Shown here in pieces: positions 45,101-45,391 of a DNA stretch of 45,391 bases. The stretch comes from Myxococcus xanthus (GTDB lineage: Bacteria; Myxococcota; Myxococcia; Myxococcales; Myxococcaceae), in NCBI RefSeq assembly GCF_013116825.1, contig NZ_JABFNS010000072.1:1-45391 (forward strand), written 5' to 3'. Position numbers and translations under genes: made by a program. A model generated the notes under the pieces. The model was not told where the DNA came from. It saw only the letters and a program-made list of their open reading frames with translations, and did no database searches. Every line of letters begins with the position of its first letter. Position 1 is the first letter of the stretch.

Positions 45101-45284
45101 TCGGCTTGCGCTTGTCCAGAATCTTCTGGACGGCAGCGGTCGCCTGGTCGTCATCGAGAGACGACGAGTGGCTCTTGACGTCGTAACCGAGGCTCGACAG
45201 CTCGGTGACGACCTCCTTGTTGTCGAGCTCAATCCCGTGGCTCTTGAGTTCCTTGGCGATTTCGTGGACGCGCTTCTTCGACAT
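42117..45284 (-). CDS. infB: Translation initiation factor IF-2
   Basis: The 1055-residue GTPase brings fMet-tRNA to the 30S subunit and promotes subunit joining. The G domain begins near residue 555 ([13 protein letters not shown]1), with DTPGHEAF (G3) and NKMDLP (G4); domains II-IV follow to the C-terminus. The N-terminal region is very long: a short helical IF2-N domain ([20 protein letters not shown]), then Pro/Ala/Val/Glu-rich sequence, then tandem Gly-Pro-Arg repeats (residues about 235-290), then a second IF2-N-like segment ([18 protein letters not shown]). Such extensions are characteristic of myxobacterial IF-2. In most bacteria nusA lies just upstream, here outside the window. Confidence 0.97.
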   Translation of the reverse strand: MSKKRVHEIAKELKSHGIELDNKEVVTELSSLGYDVKSHSSSLDDDQATAAVQKILDKRKPKQATPPVTAKGFVVRRKVGPPAGATADSGVEASQAAEPAYEPPPSAPEFAAEEPVQAPPPVEAPRAAAEPPSVPEPQRVEAPVAAAPEPTAPAAVTSMPPAQVAEAPQAPVEAPRAAVPAPAAAQPRPSVQESTTLPQPPPRSPVPPAVRTPSSTSSSATVVSRGPAPGYQQRGGPGGGRPGGPGGPGGRPGGPGGPGGRPGGPGGPGGPGGRPGGPGGPGGRPGGPGGRPSYQGPGSYQGAGRPGQGPVRPTSAPGTGVQASASASPTPQGPTIMVGGVPHAQVSPTGSARPTATQAVVISRPLIQVRRVTPTAGQAKQYPMAPGRTGIPERREYKVVPDHLGRGRELVDVSKNKERGQRKRTSGDTQSVSKQELTDMVWGRVTIPIRGKKRKPTKKGAKTQITQMAEEKKVIKLQEGISVSDLGQRMGVRSAELIKKLMGLGKMATANQLVDADTAEMIAGDYGWKIDRVGFEVEDYLPEVEARPEDERPRPPVVAIMGHVDHGKTSLLDAIRKASVAQGEAGGITQHIGAYSISTARGDVTFLDTPGHEAFTSMRARGADVTDIVVLVVASDDGVMPQTVEAIKHAKAAEVPIVVAINKMDLPTANLDRVKKDLATHELVPEEWGGETIMVPVSAKTKENLELLLENLALQAEVLELTSNPSRPSVGAIIEAKLDRGRGPVATVLVQEGTLKLGDAVVTGSHYGRVRAMTNSRGEQVKEVKPGYCAEVVGLSGVPGAGDAINVVADEKAAKQIAEHRNMKERQTELSKVSRESLEQLFAKTKAGGGPKELRVVIKADVQGSAEAVKQAVQKLSTHKVKVEVVHSGVGAITEGDVMRAAASKGVVLGFNVNPESGAEAAAKAQEVVLKSYSIIYELIDGVRTEMEGLLEPIRTERKLGRAEVRNTFNVPRLGTIAGAAVLDGVMKRGAFVRLMRENKQLFSGKMASLRRFKDDVKEVAQGFECGIGIESFNDLKPGDIIEAYEIEETRQSLT
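44421..44579 (-). repeat. Tandem 30-bp repeats in infB encoding Gly/Pro/Arg repeats
   Basis: Four near-identical 30-bp units (44421, 44451, 44490 and 44520), alternating between GGGCCGCC and GGGCCACC endings, plus a degenerate fifth copy. A 9-bp partial unit is inserted at 44481. Each unit encodes [10 protein letters not shown]-type sequence in IF-2. Replication slippage could change the copy number without breaking the frame. Confidence 0.85.
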
Positions 45285-45391
45285 ATTGCCCTTGATGGCC
45301 TTCTGCTCCGCCGACTCCGGGGCGCAGCACCCTAGTCCAAACCCGAAAATGTGTGCGAGTGGCGACTAACACCCACTCCCCCCCGCACCCC

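Overview
The window is GC-rich DNA from a myxobacterium, most likely the Myxococcus/Corallococcus group. Supporting signs are the very high third-position GC, the tmRNA tag ANDNVELALAA, the long Pro/Ala- and Gly-rich extension on IF-2, a kinase fused to a sulfatase-modifying-like domain, and a CFI-box protein. No database search was possible, so genus-level placement is inference.

Left part (1-3.0 kb): the tail of a TPR-like protein gene cut by the window edge, a frame-disrupted alpha-carbonic anhydrase remnant, a lipoprotein gene, and a purA-like gene that stops after about 106 codons. The truncated gene sits 69 bp from the next block.

Defence island (3.0-16.7 kb): five tightly coupled minus-strand genes, in the transcribed order drmD (SNF2 helicase), drmMI (adenine methylase), drmA (helicase), drmB (DUF1998) and drmC (phospholipase D-like). 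This is the complete class 1 DISARM anti-phage layout. A small gene encoding an HNH domain, a CCHC zinc knuckle and an acidic tail diverges from drmD. The 262-bp gap between them carries two inverted repeats sharing the half-site CCGATA. Just beyond lies ssrA (tmRNA), with its 3' end facing the island. That is a common integration site, but no integrase or att duplication was found.

Middle part (17.5-28.7 kb): ordinary chromosomal genes. These are a pair of M16 proteases (one catalytic, one degenerate lipoprotein), an OmpA protein with thrombospondin type 3 calcium-binding repeats, a TPR protein, a membrane thioredoxin coupled to a CFI-box protein, an HtrA-like protease, a small two-zinc-motif protein, a TrmH/TrmJ-family methyltransferase and a lipoprotein.

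Right part (28.7-45.4 kb): housekeeping genes. purC and purB converge; purB ends a coupled set of kinase-FGE fusion, ABC-type substrate-binding protein and purB. Then come dut, an M23 peptidase and a membrane protein. Finally there is the translation/RNA cluster infB, ylxP-like (DUF503), rbfA, truB, rpsO and pnp, all on the minus strand, with a clear sigma-70-type promoter before rpsO and a terminator after pnp.

The main system of interest is the DISARM operon with its divergent HNH/zinc-knuckle neighbour and shared palindromic control region. DISARM itself is described; the neighbour, the operators and the base-composition anomaly in the methylase specificity region are the less familiar parts.
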